DNA from: CAYFSS01 sp964345975
GTDB lineage: Bacteria; Bacillota; Clostridia; Saccharofermentanales; Fastidiosipilaceae
Reading direction: 5' to 3'
DNA length: 64,000 nt
NCBI GenBank assembly: GCA_964345975.1
Contig: CAYFSS010000004.1
Span: 1-64,000 of the forward strand
Shown: positions 63,484 to 64,000 of the stretch, in pieces
Layout: the number at the start of each line of letters is the position of its first letter
Numbering within the stretch: position 1 is the first letter of the stretch
The notes under the pieces: generated by a model
What the model was told of the DNA's origin: nothing
The model's input: the letters and a program-made list of their open reading frames with translations, nothing else
The model's database searches: none
Position numbers and translations under genes: made by a program

Positions 63484-63984
63484 TTAATCCTCAACTTCCT
63501 GTACCAAGGCATGGACGCCCTGGATGCTTACAATGATTACTTGACGATCTTCCTCGATGGGCTTACCGTCGCCGGTCTTAGCCGACCAAACCAAACCGTC
63601 GACTAATATTTGCCCGGTGCCTCGAATAGGATCGATGGTTTGTGTGACACGAGCTGTGCGGCCTATATGGCGATCCGCATTGGTCGGCAGATAGGCATCA
63701 CGGGCTCTTCCCCTGCGACCCCAAACGAAGATCAGGAAAAAAACCAATGAAACAAGGAGCATCACGATGATCTGAGTAAGAAAACTCACTCCAAGGAGAT
63801 CGAGGACAAGGGCTACCAACGTACCGATCGCAAACCAAATGCTGACCAAGCTGACGGTGGCCGCCTCAATAACGAGGAATACGACCAGTAAGATAAGCCA
63901 AAACACCCACGTTTCTATGGCCGGCAACGTGATGGCAGAGATGAGTGGCGCATGCTCAAGCAAGTTAAGCAAGTTAAAGATCAT
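63484..63984 (-). CDS. NfeD family membrane protein
   Basis: 166 aa: hydrophobic segments (about 25-47, 52-68, 69-88), then a C-terminal OB fold (IGRTARVTQTIDPIRGTGQILVDGLVWSA). It is the short NfeD type (without the protease domain), the regular partner of SPFH proteins. AAGGA stands seven bases before the ATG. The gene is complete, with only 16 nt of window beyond it. Confidence 0.93.
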   Translation of the reverse strand: MIFNLLNLLEHAPLISAITLPAIETWVFWLILLVVFLVIEAATVSLVSIWFAIGTLVALVLDLLGVSFLTQIIVMLLVSLVFFLIFVWGRRGRARDAYLPTNADRHIGRTARVTQTIDPIRGTGQILVDGLVWSAKTGDGKPIEEDRQVIIVSIQGVHALVQEVED

Positions 63985-64000
63985 GAGCTAGTCCTTTCTT

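Overview
The window looks like a piece of a chromosome from a Gram-positive, low-to-moderate GC bacterium of the Bacillota, most likely class Clostridia. The reasons are the S10-spc-alpha ribosomal cluster in the Firmicute order, the hrcA-grpE-dnaK-dnaJ-prmA heat-shock cluster with a CIRCE operator, a group II ECF transporter module, strong AGGAGG ribosome binding sites, tRNA and protein genes ended by simple hairpin/T-tract terminators, and FtsEX with a PcsB-like M23 hydrolase. The genus cannot be named from what is visible. There are no insertion sequences, integrases, CRISPR arrays or rRNA genes.

Layout. 1-80: 3' end of a tRNA and its terminator. 113-5740 (-): pncB-metG-tatD-cca, tightly coupled (TAATG junctions). 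5741-6122: a spacer filled by a 9-nt tandem array. 6123-9569 (-): ecfA (a single two-domain ATPase), ecfT, truA, downstream of the ribosomal cluster. 9722-26285 (-): rpsJ through rplQ, including secY, adk, map, an unrecognised protein in the usual KOW-protein slot, infA and rpoA, preceded by a clear promoter and a long leader with a terminator-like hairpin. 26852-33820 (-): hslO; an S41 protease with a methyltransferase; and ftsE-ftsX-M23 hydrolase, a cell-division wall-cleavage module. 33839-36440 (-): a PucR/CdaR-type regulator and a carbohydrate-type ABC ATPase. 37008-42232 (-): alr, nnrD (with a tandem-repeat tail interrupted by a 100-N assembly gap), trxA, and a uridine-kinase-like kinase. 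42436-47371 (+): eno, a lipoprotein deacetylase-fold pseudoenzyme, a SleB-type wall hydrolase, and a DUF2975/HTH pair. 47425-48777 (-): pfkA. 49120-53083 (+): a heterodimeric ABC exporter. 53075-58980 (-): hrcA-grpE-dnaK-dnaJ-prmA. 59252-63984 (-): an nfeD-SPFH pair, then an AAA ATPase plus DUF4276 (TOPRIM-like) pair, then hemW.

How it works together. Most of the window is housekeeping: translation, protein export, chaperones, NAD metabolism and repair (pncB, nnrD), glycolysis (eno, pfkA) and wall synthesis or remodelling (alr, ftsEX/M23, SleB). Two things stand out. First, the AAA ATPase/DUF4276 gene pair has the architecture of two-gene phage-defence systems and is the best candidate for an undescribed system. 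Second, unrelated short tandem arrays (9, 16, 17, 18 and 42 nt) repeatedly sit on or just after stop codons (truA, adk, hemW, nnrD, alr), a pattern not explained by the annotated genes.
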